Shown here in pieces: positions 1-8,630 of a DNA stretch of 64,000 nt. The stretch is from contig NZ_JASKLR010000004.1 of NCBI RefSeq assembly GCF_030124325.1, positions 85,473-149,472 on the forward strand. Reading direction: 5' to 3'. Made by a program: the position numbers and the translations under genes. The notes beneath the pieces are model-generated. The model saw only the letters and a program-made list of their open reading frames with translations. It was not told the DNA's origin and made no database searches. The DNA comes from Sinorhizobium sp. 8-89. GTDB taxonomy: Bacteria; Pseudomonadota; Alphaproteobacteria; Rhizobiales; Rhizobiaceae. Every line of letters begins with the position of its first letter. The first letter of the stretch is position 1.

Positions 1-254
1 CCCGCGCTGGCGGCAAGATGATGAAGGGCCGCGTTCTGCGCCTCCAGTTCCACCCGCGCATATTCCAGCCGGCAGATTTTCAGGACGAAACGGCCGTCAT
101 CGGTGTCCACCCGATAGTTTTGGTCCTGCTGGCTACCGAGTTCTGTGAGGGCGCCGGAAAGACCGTAGTGTTCCGACAGGATGCGTTTCGCCTCCTCGAC
201 GGACACATCCGGCCTTGCGAGTTGCGTGCGGAGCTTGAGCGACTCTCCGTCCAT
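1..254 (-). CDS. N-terminus of a phosphotransferase/aminotransferase-type protein (runs off the window)
   Basis: An open frame starts at the ATG at 254 and runs out of the window at base 1, so only about 84 residues are visible (MDGESLKLRTQLARPDVSVE...). The segment HYGLSGALTELGSQQDQNYRV followed by FVLKICR looks like the N-lobe of an APH/choline-kinase-type phosphotransferase. In rhizobia such an N-terminus next to hutC often belongs to a long protein that also carries a class-III aminotransferase domain, but that part is outside the window, so the full product is inferred. It lies 31 bp downstream of hutC in the same direction and may be co-transcribed with it. Confidence 0.6.
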   Translation of the reverse strand, partial: MDGESLKLRTQLARPDVSVEEAKRILSEHYGLSGALTELGSQQDQNYRVDTDDGRFVLKICRLEYARVELEAQNAALHHLAASA

Positions 255-285
255 TCTTCCATCCCTGTCTATTCGCGGGACCGCC

Positions 286-1029
286 TCACTGCGAGGCGCC
301 TTCAAGGCGATAGCGCGTGCCTGGATAAAGCAGCCGCGCGGTCGTCACGCTCGCCGTTTCCGACCAGGTCCGTCTGCGGATCATCAGGCACGGTTCGTTG
401 CGGCCGATCGCGAGAAGCTTGCATTCCCACGGCTTGGGCGACACGGCCTCGACGATCTGTTCAGTGCGGGTGATCGGCGCCACCAAGGTCAGATAGGCGT
501 TCGGGGTCATGGTCCGGAAATCCTGCGCCATGTAGTCTGGACAGACCGCCGGGTTGACGAACCGATCCTCGATCTGGATCGGCACCTCGTTCTCGCAGTG
601 GACCATGATCGAATGGAACACCCTGGCGCCCGTCGGAAGCCCGAGCGCATGGCCGATCTCCGGGCCCGCCGGCTCCTCCTGCAACAGGGTCAGCCGGGAG
701 GTGTGCCGATGGCCGCGCTCGCGGATCTCGTCCGCGATATTGCGGACCTCGAGGAGCGCCGTGCTGCCCTTATGCGCCGCGACGAAGGACCCGACGCCCT
801 GAACCCGAGTGATCGCGCCTTCGCTCGCGAGCTCGCGCAACGCTCTGTTCGCCGTCATCCGGCTGACGCCGAGATCCGCGACGATGTCGTTTTCCGACGG
901 TATCCGGTGATTGGCGGGCCATTCCCCGCTCTCGATCCGGCTGCGAATGAACTGCTTTACCGCCTCATAGCGCGGCACAGGCCCTTCCGCGAAGGCCGAC
1001 ATGTCGCTCGTCCGCCCCGGTGGCGTCAT
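286..1029 (-). CDS. hutC: HutC, GntR-family repressor of histidine utilisation
   Basis: The 247-residue protein has the HutC architecture. A GntR winged helix at about residues 18-85 contains RIPSENDIVADLGVSRMTAN followed by RALRELASEGAITRVQGVGSF, and a C-terminal UTRA effector domain (about 100-240) ends in RLLYPGTRYRLEG. HutC normally binds urocanate and releases hut operators. The gene is divergent from hutF across a 135-bp spacer, the standard arrangement for a repressor controlling the facing operon and itself. The first 9 residues (MTPPGRTSD) may be dispensable because a second Met follows (MSAFAEGPVPRYEAV). Length is normal for the family. Confidence 0.93.
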   Translation of the reverse strand: MTPPGRTSDMSAFAEGPVPRYEAVKQFIRSRIESGEWPANHRIPSENDIVADLGVSRMTANRALRELASEGAITRVQGVGSFVAAHKGSTALLEVRNIADEIRERGHRHTSRLTLLQEEPAGPEIGHALGLPTGARVFHSIMVHCENEVPIQIEDRFVNPAVCPDYMAQDFRTMTPNAYLTLVAPITRTEQIVEAVSPKPWECKLLAIGRNEPCLMIRRRTWSETASVTTARLLYPGTRYRLEGASQ

Positions 1030-1125
1030 TGTCTACTCCCATCTTATGCCGATGAAGGCTGCGGCCCCTCACGGCATCGATGATTCTTTTCGTCCATTTT
1101 AGCCTTGCGCGCCACCATAAAATAT

Positions 1126-1144
1126 CTATAGTTCCATATACAAC
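1126..1144. promoter_or_regulatory. Candidate HutC operator in the hutC/hutF divergent promoter
   Basis: The divergent spacer (1030-1164) is A+T-rich near the hutF side. On the minus strand it reads TTGTATATGGAACTATAG, an imperfect dyad whose TTGTATA half resembles the CTTGTATA half-site known for HutC operators. The position, just upstream of the hutF ribosome-binding site, would allow repression of both genes. The assignment is by eye. Confidence 0.4.
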
Positions 1145-1164
1145 CACGTACAGGAAAAACGCAC

Positions 1165-2541
1165 GTGCCAACTTTTCCCGTCCCCCGGCTCTTCGCGGAG
1201 CGCGCTCTTCTTACAACCGGCTGGGCCGAAAACGTGGCAATTACTCTTGACGGCAACGGCGGTATCGCGTCGGCTGTGACGGACCAAGCGCCTGCGGAAG
1301 GTGACGAGCGGCTTTCCGGACCTGTCGTTCCAGCGATCGCCAACCTTCATTCCCATGCGTTCCAGCGCGCCATGGCTGGTCTTGCCGAAGTGGCTGGTGC
1401 CGGCGGCGACAGTTTCTGGACCTGGCGCGAGGAAATGTATCGCACGGTGAGCCTCGTCGACCCCGAGGACGTCGAGGCCATAGCCGCCAAGCTTTACATG
1501 GAGATGCTGAAGGGTGGCTTCGGCCGCGTGGTCGAGTTTCACTATCTTCACCACCAGGCGGATGGCACGCCCTACACCGACCCGGCGGAAATGTCGCTTC
1601 GGATATTGAATGCGGCTGAGGCGACAGGCATCGGCCTGACGCATCTGCCGGTCTTCTATGCCCACGCCAATTTCGGCGGTGTGGCGCCCAATCCCGGTCA
1701 GCGTCCGTTCCTGCATGATTCGGATCGCTTTCTCGCTCTTCTCGATCGCCTCGTTCCCGCCTGCTCGAAGAGCGGAGCCAGGCTCGGCTATGCCATTCAT
1801 TCGTTGCGTGCCGCGACACCGGACGAGATGCGGACGATCCTCGACACGGCTCCGGTCTCCGGACCCATTCATATTCACGTGGCCGAGCAGACGCGCGAAG
1901 TCGACGACTGCCTCGCATGGAGCGGCAGGCGGCCGGTCGAATGGCTTCTCGATGAGATGCCCGTCGACGCGCGCTGGTGCGCCATTCATGCGACGCACAT
2001 GACGGCGGAGGAAACGAAGCGCCTGGCACACTCCGGGGCGGTTGCCGGCCTCTGCCCCGCGACCGAGGCCAATCTCGGCGATGGCATCTTTCCGGCGGTC
2101 GATTTTATCGCCGAGGGTGGCCGCGTCGGCATCGGCACCGATAGCCACGTGGCAACGAGCGTCGCGGAAGAACTGCGGCTTCTCGAATACGGCCAGCGGT
2201 TGCGCGATCGCCGGCGCAACAGGCTTGCCGCCGGGCCCGGCGCGTCCGTCGGGCGGTCGATCTTCGAGGCCGCCCTTGCCGGCGGAGCGCAAGCGGCCGG
2301 TCTCGATGCCCCCGGCATCAAGGCAGGCGCGCGTGCGGACCTCGTCGTCCTCGACGGCGACAACCCCTACATCGCTGCCGCAAGCGGCAACCAGATTCTC
2401 GACCGCTGGCTTTTCGCGCTCGGCGGCGAGACGGTCCGCGACGTCATGGTCGCTGGCCAATGGAAGATCCGCAATGGACGCCATGATCGGGAGGAAGACA
2501 TCGACCGCGCCTTCGCGCGGGTTCTGACGAAACTGAAATAG
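1165..2541 (+). CDS. hutF: HutF, formimidoylglutamate deiminase
   Basis: The 458-residue protein belongs to the amidohydrolase superfamily and matches formiminoglutamate deiminase, which converts N-formimino-L-glutamate to N-formyl-L-glutamate and ammonia in the five-step hut pathway. Metal-binding and catalytic landmarks are visible: NLHSHAFQRAMAGLAE (HxH), HIHVAEQ, a later AIHATHMT histidine and GIGTDSHVAT (Asp). The C-terminal segment (ARADLVVLDGDNP) is the composite beta-domain typical of amidohydrolases. Translation probably starts at GTG 1165, preceded by an AGGA-like site. It heads the operon running into hutX, with 28-34 bp between them. No hutU, hutI or hutG is in the window, so the rest of the pathway must lie elsewhere. 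Confidence 0.93.
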   Translation: MPTFPVPRLFAERALLTTGWAENVAITLDGNGGIASAVTDQAPAEGDERLSGPVVPAIANLHSHAFQRAMAGLAEVAGAGGDSFWTWREEMYRTVSLVDPEDVEAIAAKLYMEMLKGGFGRVVEFHYLHHQADGTPYTDPAEMSLRILNAAEATGIGLTHLPVFYAHANFGGVAPNPGQRPFLHDSDRFLALLDRLVPACSKSGARLGYAIHSLRAATPDEMRTILDTAPVSGPIHIHVAEQTREVDDCLAWSGRRPVEWLLDEMPVDARWCAIHATHMTAEETKRLAHSGAVAGLCPATEANLGDGIFPAVDFIAEGGRVGIGTDSHVATSVAEELRLLEYGQRLRDRRRNRLAAGPGASVGRSIFEAALAGGAQAAGLDAPGIKAGARADLVVLDGDNPYIAAASGNQILDRWLFALGGETVRDVMVAGQWKIRNGRHDREEDIDRAFARVLTKLK

Positions 2542-2575
2542 TCATCGAAGCTACGATCAAAAAAGGGGAATGCGC

Positions 2576-3610
2576 ATGTCGATCAGCACTATGAAACTCA
2601 CTCTTGCCGCCGCCGGCCTGATGCTTGCGGCCTCGACCGTCAGCGCCAACGCCTCCTATTGCGGCGACGGCAAGACCGTGACCTTTGCCGGCATAGACTG
2701 GGAGAGCGGCGCCTTCATCACCGAAGTCATGAAGACGATTCTTGCCAAGGGTTACGACTGCCAGGTGGATTCCATCCCCGGCAACTCGGTGACGCTGGAA
2801 CAGGCGACCGCCAACAACGACGTCCAGATTTTCGCCGAAGAATGGCTCGGCCGCTCGGACGTGTGGAACAAGGCCGTCGAAGAAAAGAAGGTCGTCGCCG
2901 TCGGCAAGACCTTCGTCGGCGCCAGCGAAGGCTGGTTCGTGCCGGACTATGTGGTTCACGGTGACCCCTCGCGCAATATCGAGGCGAAGGCACCGGACTT
3001 GAAGAGTGTCTCGCAGCTCTCCGATCCGAAGATCGCCGAGATCTTTGCAGATCCGGAGGAGCCGTCGAAGGGCCGTTTCCTGAATTGCCCATCCGGCTGG
3101 ACCTGCGAAGGTGTAAGCTCCGCCAAGCTCGAAGCTTACAAACTCGGCGAAACCTATGTGAACTTCCGCCCCGGCACCGGCACGGCGCTCGATTCGGCGA
3201 TCACCTCGGCCTATTTGCAGGGCGAGCCGATCCTCTTCTATTACTGGTCTCCCACCGCAATCATGGGCAAGTTCAAGCTGGTCCAGCTCGAAGAGCCGGC
3301 CTACAACGAAGCCTGCTGGAAGGAATTGAGCAGCGCCAACGGCAAGCGTGACGAAGGCTGCGCCTTCCCCTCGGTCGACGTTGCCTATGGCGTGAACAGC
3401 ACCTTCGCTGCGGAAGCGCCGGAAATCGTCGCGATTCTCGAAAAGGCAACCTTCCCGCTTGAGGATGTCAACGGCAGCCTCGCCTACATGGCCGACAACA
3501 AGGTCGACGCCACGGAGGCTGCTGCCGAGTTCCTGAAGACCAAGGGCGACGTCTGGGGCAAGTGGGTCTCCGACGAGGCGCGCGGCAAGATCGAAGCAAG
3601 CCTGAAGTAA
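2576..3610 (+). CDS. hutX: HutX, periplasmic histidine/betaine-binding protein of an ABC transporter
   Basis: A Sec signal peptide (MKLTLAAAGLMLAASTVSANA) precedes a mature domain of the OpuAC/ProX-like type II substrate-binding fold (TVTFAGIDWESGAFITEVMK, EEWLGRSDVW, YYWSPTAIMGKF). In S. meliloti HutX is the binding protein of the HutXWV system that takes up histidine and also proline and betaines. I prefer ATG 2576 over ATG 2570 because GGGG at 2565-2568 then has a 7-nt spacing. A 150-bp spacer with a strong hairpin separates it from hutW, as is common when binding protein is made in excess over permease. Confidence 0.9.
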   Translation: MSISTMKLTLAAAGLMLAASTVSANASYCGDGKTVTFAGIDWESGAFITEVMKTILAKGYDCQVDSIPGNSVTLEQATANNDVQIFAEEWLGRSDVWNKAVEEKKVVAVGKTFVGASEGWFVPDYVVHGDPSRNIEAKAPDLKSVSQLSDPKIAEIFADPEEPSKGRFLNCPSGWTCEGVSSAKLEAYKLGETYVNFRPGTGTALDSAITSAYLQGEPILFYYWSPTAIMGKFKLVQLEEPAYNEACWKELSSANGKRDEGCAFPSVDVAYGVNSTFAAEAPEIVAILEKATFPLEDVNGSLAYMADNKVDATEAAAEFLKTKGDVWGKWVSDEARGKIEASLK

Positions 3611-3634
3611 CGACAGTTTTGCCGAACCGTGCCC

Positions 3635-3675
3635 GCCACGCCCCTTCCGCCTTCAGCGCGGGACGGGGGCGTGGC
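3635..3675 (+). other. Intercistronic hairpin after hutX
   Basis: GCCACGCCCC at 3635-3644 pairs perfectly with GGGGCGTGGC at 3666-3675 around a 21-nt loop. It lacks a following T-run, so it is more likely a 3' stabiliser or processing site for the hutX message than a terminator. The 3611-3760 spacer holds no other feature I can see. Confidence 0.55.
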
Positions 3676-3760
3676 AGCCATGGCTTAAAAGCTGTTTCCG
3701 TAGAGCAGGCAGGTTTGCGGTTGAAGACCGCCAAGGTGCCTGAACAAGGAACGACATCCG

Positions 3761-4618
3761 ATGTTTCCGGACTCTCTCAATCTCTCCATCCGGGCGCCTG
3801 TGAATGACTTCATCCAAGCGCTCGTCACCAACTATGGCTGGGTCTTCAAGGCGATCAGCGGCGTCATCCTGAAAGCGGTGCTGTTCATCGAATGGATCCT
3901 GCGCGGCCTGCCCTGGTGGCTCGTCATTCTCGCCTTCATGGCACTCGCCTGGCAGAGTTCGCGTCGCTGGTCGCTGACGATCGCCGTTGGCGCCCTGCTG
4001 CTTGCCGTTGGCGTGCTCGGCCTCTGGGATTTGACCATGCAGACGCTGGCGCTGATGCTGATGGCCACCATCGTCTCGGTGGTGATCGGCGTGCCGATGG
4101 GTATTCTTGTCGCCAAGAGCCGGGTCGTCCGCAACATCACGCTGCCCGTGCTCGACGTCATGCAGACGATGCCGAGCTTCGTCTATCTCATTCCGGCGCT
4201 GATGCTTTTCGGCCTCGGCAAGGTGCCGGCCATCCTCGCCACCATCATCTATGCCGTACCGCCGCTGATCCGTCTCACCGATCTCGGCATCCGCCAGGTC
4301 GACACGGAGGTTGTCGAGGCAGCGACCGCCTTCGGCGGCAGCCCGTCGCAGATCCTTTTCGGGGTCGAGCTGCCGCTTGCGACGCCGACCATCATGGCGG
4401 GTCTCAACCAGACGATCATGATGGCGCTTTCCATGGTGGTGGTGGCCTCGATGATCGGTGCGCGCGGTCTCGGCGAGCAGGTTCTGAACGGCATTCAGAC
4501 TCTCGACGTCGGCAAGGGCCTGGAGGCTGGCATCGGCATCGTCATCCTGGCGATCGTGCTCGACCGCATTACGCAGGGCTTCGGCAAGGCCCGAACGGAG
4601 GATGCCCGCAATGGCTGA
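3761..4618 (+). CDS. hutW: HutW, ABC transporter permease
   Basis: The 285-residue inner-membrane protein has about six or seven hydrophobic segments and the BPD-transporter EAA loop (EAATAFGGSPSQILFGVELP at about residues 186-205). It resembles ProW/OpuAB permeases. With HutX and HutV it forms the histidine/betaine importer. The start at ATG 3761 has an AGGA about 11 nt upstream. The 3' end overlaps hutV by 8 bp, indicating translational coupling. Confidence 0.9.
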   Translation: MFPDSLNLSIRAPVNDFIQALVTNYGWVFKAISGVILKAVLFIEWILRGLPWWLVILAFMALAWQSSRRWSLTIAVGALLLAVGVLGLWDLTMQTLALMLMATIVSVVIGVPMGILVAKSRVVRNITLPVLDVMQTMPSFVYLIPALMLFGLGKVPAILATIIYAVPPLIRLTDLGIRQVDTEVVEAATAFGGSPSQILFGVELPLATPTIMAGLNQTIMMALSMVVVASMIGARGLGEQVLNGIQTLDVGKGLEAGIGIVILAIVLDRITQGFGKARTEDARNG

Positions 4619-5438
4619 TATCGAAATCCGCAACGTCTACAAGATCTTCGGGCACGACGCGAAGACGGCGCTCGCCATGGCCAAGGATGGCCTCAACAAG
4701 GCCGATATTCTTGCCCGCTCCGGCTGCAGCGTCGGCCTCAACAATGTCAGCCTCAACATTGGCGCCGGCAAGATCTTCGTCATCATGGGGCTTTCTGGCT
4801 CCGGCAAGTCGACGCTGGTACGCCACATCAACCGGTTGATCGAGCCGACGAGCGGCGAGGTCGTCTTCGACGGAAGCAACATCCTCGATCTGGATGCCAA
4901 GACGCTGCGGACGTTTCGCATGCGCCGCGTCAGCATGGTGTTCCAGAGTTTCGCCCTGATGCCGCATCGGACCGTGCTGCAGAATGTCGTCTACGGCCAG
5001 CGCGTACGTGGCGTGTCGAAGGCGGACGCCCGCGGCATCGGCATGAAATGGATCGAAACGGTGGGACTCGCCGGCTACGACGCGAAATTCCCGCATCAGC
5101 TTTCCGGCGGGATGAAGCAGCGCGTCGGGCTCGCACGGGCGCTTGCCGCCGATACCGACGTGATCCTGATGGACGAGGCCTTCAGCGCCCTTGATCCGCT
5201 GATCCGCGCCGACATGCAGGACCAGCTCCTGCAATTGCAGCAAAATCTCTCGAAAACCATCGTCTTCATCACCCATGATCTCGATGAAGCGCTGCGCATC
5301 GGCTCGGAAATTGCGATCCTCAAGGACGGTCAGGTCGTGCAGGTCGGGACGCCGGATGATATTCTGGGCAATCCGGCTAACGACTATGTCGCGCGCTTTG
5401 TTCAGCGCCGGCAGGGAAGACCCGAAGCCCATGACTGA
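4611..5438 (+). CDS. hutV: HutV, ABC transporter ATPase
   Basis: This ATPase of the ProV/OpuAA class carries Walker A (GLSGSGKST), the signature LSGGMKQR, Walker B with D-loop (VILMDEAFSALD) and the H-loop histidine (FITHD). Start ATG 4611 is chosen over ATG 4602 because GGAGGA at 4597-4602 is a strong ribosome-binding site 8 nt before 4611 and would overlap the other ATG. At about 275 residues it lacks the C-terminal CBS domains found in osmosensing ProV/OpuAA proteins, fitting a catabolic rather than osmotic role. It overlaps hutW by 8 bp and hutH by 8 bp. Confidence 0.92.
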   Translation: MADIEIRNVYKIFGHDAKTALAMAKDGLNKADILARSGCSVGLNNVSLNIGAGKIFVIMGLSGSGKSTLVRHINRLIEPTSGEVVFDGSNILDLDAKTLRTFRMRRVSMVFQSFALMPHRTVLQNVVYGQRVRGVSKADARGIGMKWIETVGLAGYDAKFPHQLSGGMKQRVGLARALAADTDVILMDEAFSALDPLIRADMQDQLLQLQQNLSKTIVFITHDLDEALRIGSEIAILKDGQVVQVGTPDDILGNPANDYVARFVQRRQGRPEAHD

Positions 5439-6918
5439 GACAATCACGATCGACGGCCCCCTCACCTGGCGAGAGATTGCCGCTGTCGCCGGGGGAGCGC
5501 GCCTCGCCTTGTCCGATGCCGCCCGCACGCGGATCGTCGAAGCGCGACGGATCGTCGATGCTCTGGTCGAGCGTGGTATCCGCGGCTACGGCATCAACAC
5601 CGGTGTCGGTGCGCTCTGTGACGTTGTGATCAGCCGCGAGAACCAGCGAGCCCTGTCGCGCAACATCATTCTCAGCCATGCCTGCGGCGTGGGTGAGCCG
5701 CTCGAGAACGCCGAGGCGCGCGCCGTGATGGCGGCGCAGATTGCCAACTTCGCCCATGGCTTCTCCGGCGTCCGGATGGAAACCGTCGAGGCACTGCTTG
5801 CACTTCTCGATGCCGACATCATTCCGCTGATCCCGTCGCGTGGCTCGGTCGGCTATCTCACCCATGCCGCCGCCATCGGGCTCGTCCTGATCGGACGAGG
5901 TGCGGCCATGTATGGCAAAGACCGGCTGAGTGGCGCCGATGCGCTTGAAAGCATCGGGCTGGAACCGTTGCTGCTCGAGGCGAAAGAAGGCCTCAGTCTC
6001 GTCAACGGCACACCTTGCGCCACAGGCCAGGCTGCCCTGGCCCTTGCCCGTATGGAGCGGCTTCTCGACTGGGCGGATGCGGCCGCTGCGATGACTTACG
6101 AAAACCTGGGCAGTCAGGCGAATGCCTTCGCCGAGGGGCCGCTGGCGCTGCGGAAATCGCGCGGCCTCCAGGCGGTCGGCACGACATTGCGCGACTGGCT
6201 GGCACAAAGCCCGATGCTTGCCGAAACGGCGGGCACCCGCACCCAGGACCCATTGAGCCTGCGCGCCGTACCCCATGTCCATGGCGCCGCGCGTGACACC
6301 TTCGATCACGTCGCCGAGGTCGTGAACCGAGAGCTTTCGAGCGTCACCGATAATCCGGCGGTTTCCGGCACGCCGGAAGCACCGGAGGTGCATTCCCAGG
6401 CGCACGCCGTCGGTGCCGCCCTCGGTCTCGCCATGGACAGTCTCGCGGTCGCGGCGGCCGAGATCGCGGCGATTTCGGAGCGCCGCGTCGATCGGCTGGT
6501 CAATCCGCTCGTCAGTGGTCTGCCTGCCTTTCTCGCGGGCGACAGCGGCGTTTCTTCGGGCTACATGATAGCGCAATACACCGCCGCGGCGCTCGCGGCA
6601 GAAAACCGCCGCCTGGCGGCGCCGGCAAGCCTCGATGGCGGCATCACTTCTGCGCTTCAGGAGGACATTCTCACCCACGCGACACCCGCAGCCTGGAAGG
6701 TGCTCTCGATCCTCGACAATCTTGAGCAAATTCTGGCGATCGAGTTGCTCGCGGCCGCCCAGGCCTATGATCTGCAACCACGATCCCGAGCCAAGGCGAC
6801 ACGGACGGCCTCCCTCTATGGCCGCATCCGCGAAACGATCTCGACCTATGCCGACGACCGGCCTATGAATGAGGACGTCGATCGGATGCGCAATCTGATG
6901 CAAGGAGCTACGCCATGA
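5431..6918 (+). CDS. hutH2: HutH2-like member of the histidine/aromatic ammonia-lyase family lacking the MIO tripeptide
   Basis: The 495-residue protein starts at ATG 5431 inside the end of hutV and is clearly in the HAL/PAL fold: YGINTGVGAL, LSHACGVGEPL, GLSLVNGT, TQDPLSLRAVPHVHGA, SSVTDNP, AEIAAISERR and LQEDILTHA are all in family order. However, the segment that should read GSVGASGDLAPLAH is GSVGYLTHAA at residues 138-147, so the Ala-Ser-Gly that cyclises into the MIO electrophile is absent. The Tyr of the canonical YSLR (Tyr280 in P. putida HAL) is Leu. The Tyr and His of the N-terminal pocket, the Asn of LVNG, the Arg of SLR and the Glu near QED are kept. Either the protein has another reaction or it is non-catalytic. 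Context still ties it to histidine metabolism. Family membership is certain; activity is doubtful. Confidence 0.85.
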   Translation: MTETITIDGPLTWREIAAVAGGARLALSDAARTRIVEARRIVDALVERGIRGYGINTGVGALCDVVISRENQRALSRNIILSHACGVGEPLENAEARAVMAAQIANFAHGFSGVRMETVEALLALLDADIIPLIPSRGSVGYLTHAAAIGLVLIGRGAAMYGKDRLSGADALESIGLEPLLLEAKEGLSLVNGTPCATGQAALALARMERLLDWADAAAAMTYENLGSQANAFAEGPLALRKSRGLQAVGTTLRDWLAQSPMLAETAGTRTQDPLSLRAVPHVHGAARDTFDHVAEVVNRELSSVTDNPAVSGTPEAPEVHSQAHAVGAALGLAMDSLAVAAAEIAAISERRVDRLVNPLVSGLPAFLAGDSGVSSGYMIAQYTAAALAAENRRLAAPASLDGGITSALQEDILTHATPAAWKVLSILDNLEQILAIELLAAAQAYDLQPRSRAKATRTASLYGRIRETISTYADDRPMNEDVDRMRNLMQGATP

Positions 6919-7499
6919 AGATCCTGCGTTCGAACGAATATAGGCGCATGCCGTGGAAGAACGGCGGCGGCGAGACCGTCGAAATCGCCGTCTCCCCGGA
7001 GCGCGCGTCGCTTTCCGATTTCGACTGGCGCATCAGCATGGCGACGGTGGCGAGCGATGGTTCTTTTTCCACGTTCCCCGGCATCGACCGCACGCTCTCG
7101 ATCCTCGAAGGCGCCGGCATGACACTCGCGATCGAAGGGCGACAGCCGAAACTGCTGACGGTCGCCGATGCGCCACTGTCCTTCCCCGCCGATACGCCGA
7201 CATCGGCTGCGCTTCGCGACGGCCCGGTTATCGACCTCAATGTCATGACGCGACGCAGCGCGCTGAAACACCGCGTGCGGCGGCTTCACGTCGAGGGCTC
7301 GCAATCGCTCGAATCCCATGCGCGGGAGCTCATCGTCTTCTGCCACCGCGGAAGCGTCACACTGGCGGCGGAAGGGGTGACCGCGACGCTCCATGCACTG
7401 GACGCGGCGATCCTCGTCCAACCGCCTCCTCTCACGCTATCGGCAGACATCGCGTCGGGGCTTTTCCTTGTCGAGATGATGCCCGGCGGCGCGACCTGA
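6915..7499 (+). CDS. hutD: HutD-family protein
   Basis: The 194-residue cupin-like protein begins at an ATGA overlap with the hutH stop. It has the HutD signature (YRRMPWKNGGGETVEIAVSP, DWRISMATVASDGSFSTFPG, RTLSILEGAGM). HutD is conserved in hut operons; in Pseudomonas it has been proposed to act as a governor of hut expression, but its biochemical function is not settled. It is the last gene of the hut operon. The next gene is convergent 39 bp away, with no obvious terminator between. Confidence 0.9.
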   Translation: MKILRSNEYRRMPWKNGGGETVEIAVSPERASLSDFDWRISMATVASDGSFSTFPGIDRTLSILEGAGMTLAIEGRQPKLLTVADAPLSFPADTPTSAALRDGPVIDLNVMTRRSALKHRVRRLHVEGSQSLESHARELIVFCHRGSVTLAAEGVTATLHALDAAILVQPPPLTLSADIASGLFLVEMMPGGAT

Positions 7500-7538
7500 G
7501 GAAATGCCTTCCGGCAACTGGCGATTTTTGCGCGCGTT

Positions 7539-8630
7539 TTACGCCTTGCCCGGGGCTACTGGGCGAAAAATACGCCGCAGCTCGCGAAGCTTTCGCTTCG
7601 TTTCCTGCCGCCGGGAAGAATGGGGCTCGCCTCCAAAGCGATCCCAGGATGGATAATGCAACAATTCCGTCAGAAGCGTCAGAAGCGTCAACGACGCGCG
7701 GAGGTATTGTCGTTCTATCTGGATTTTTCGCCGCCAAAGTTGGAAATGCGCGGCCTTGCCGAATAACGGCGTGGGAGTACTCCCGATATTGAACAATGCA
7801 CTTATCGTCAGAATTTGTGTGTCGATTGCATTTCTTTCATATCCCGCTGAAAACAACGACCTCAACACCTCCCATTGTATCTCACCTGTGGAACGCGCAA
7901 TGTTTGCTATGTCGAGAAGATGGCGCAGGTCGACCAAACCTCGCCAGTAATCTCCATCCTGAAATTGATCGTGCAGCATCAGACAGACTACCTGGGCGAA
8001 CGGCGAAGGGATGTAGACGTGGCCTCCGGCGAGTGCCACTCGGCTGCCGTTGCGGTACAGCCACTCGATGTCGCTGAAGGAGGTCGGACCCTTCAGGCGA
8101 CAGTGCAGGTCGATGCTGCCGGCATCAGCGGGACGAGCGAGCACGACAGGTAGACGGAACTTTGGATTTCCGGGCCAGGAACCCACACCGGCGTCTTCGC
8201 GGGTTTCATAGCCAACACTTTGCAGTGCTCCAATCGCTCTGGCCATCTCGGCGGGTCGAACGAAAATATCCAGATCGGTAAGCATCCGGGCACCGATCTC
8301 CTCCTGTCTCTGCGCCACCAGAATTGCGGCGCCCTTCATGGCAACCGGTTCAATGCCAATGTCGTTCAAACAGCTTACCGCTTCTTCCAGCTGGGAATTC
8401 AGCCGTGAATTGCGCTGTGAATTTCTCTGGTAAATCGCCGCAAGATAGGTCCGAACCTCCTCGGGGATATCGTTCTGGCGCGCAAATCTGGCCACCGCCA
8501 GGGCGAGCGACGGGATCGTCATGGTCTTGTTCGCCAGGTCTATGACGGCGTCCCAGTCTATCTCGTCGGGAAGGCGGCCATCAAGGCAGGAAGCAAGAGC
8601 GAGAAGATCCCTGTAGCTACTCCGCTTCAT
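7539..8630 (-). CDS. Uncharacterised nucleotidyltransferase-fold protein (NTP_transf_5-like)
   Basis: This 363-residue protein resembles the NTP_transf_5 family (PF14907 type). It has PVAMKGAAILV, the acidic motif MLTDLDIFVRP, SIDLHCRL and MLHDQFQDGDYWRGLVDLRHLL. DxD-type acidic residues in this fold usually bind a metal-nucleotide. The start at ATG 8630 (MKRSSYRDLLALA) is preferred because the upstream gene ends at 8617, so the two overlap by 14 bp and are translationally coupled. Genes of this family sit beside HPr-kinase-like genes in some lasso-peptide and polysaccharide clusters. Substrate is unknown here. Confidence 0.72.
   Translation of the reverse strand: MKRSSYRDLLALASCLDGRLPDEIDWDAVIDLANKTMTIPSLALAVARFARQNDIPEEVRTYLAAIYQRNSQRNSRLNSQLEEAVSCLNDIGIEPVAMKGAAILVAQRQEEIGARMLTDLDIFVRPAEMARAIGALQSVGYETREDAGVGSWPGNPKFRLPVVLARPADAGSIDLHCRLKGPTSFSDIEWLYRNGSRVALAGGHVYIPSPFAQVVCLMLHDQFQDGDYWRGLVDLRHLLDIANIARSTGEIQWEVLRSLFSAGYERNAIDTQILTISALFNIGSTPTPLFGKAAHFQLWRRKIQIERQYLRASLTLLTLLTELLHYPSWDRFGGEPHSSRRQETKRKLRELRRIFRPVAPGKA

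Noticed and set aside
5377..6903. 508-codon frame antisense to the ammonia-lyase gene
   Set aside because: It mirrors the codon pattern of a well-supported gene in G+C-rich DNA and has no family resemblance.
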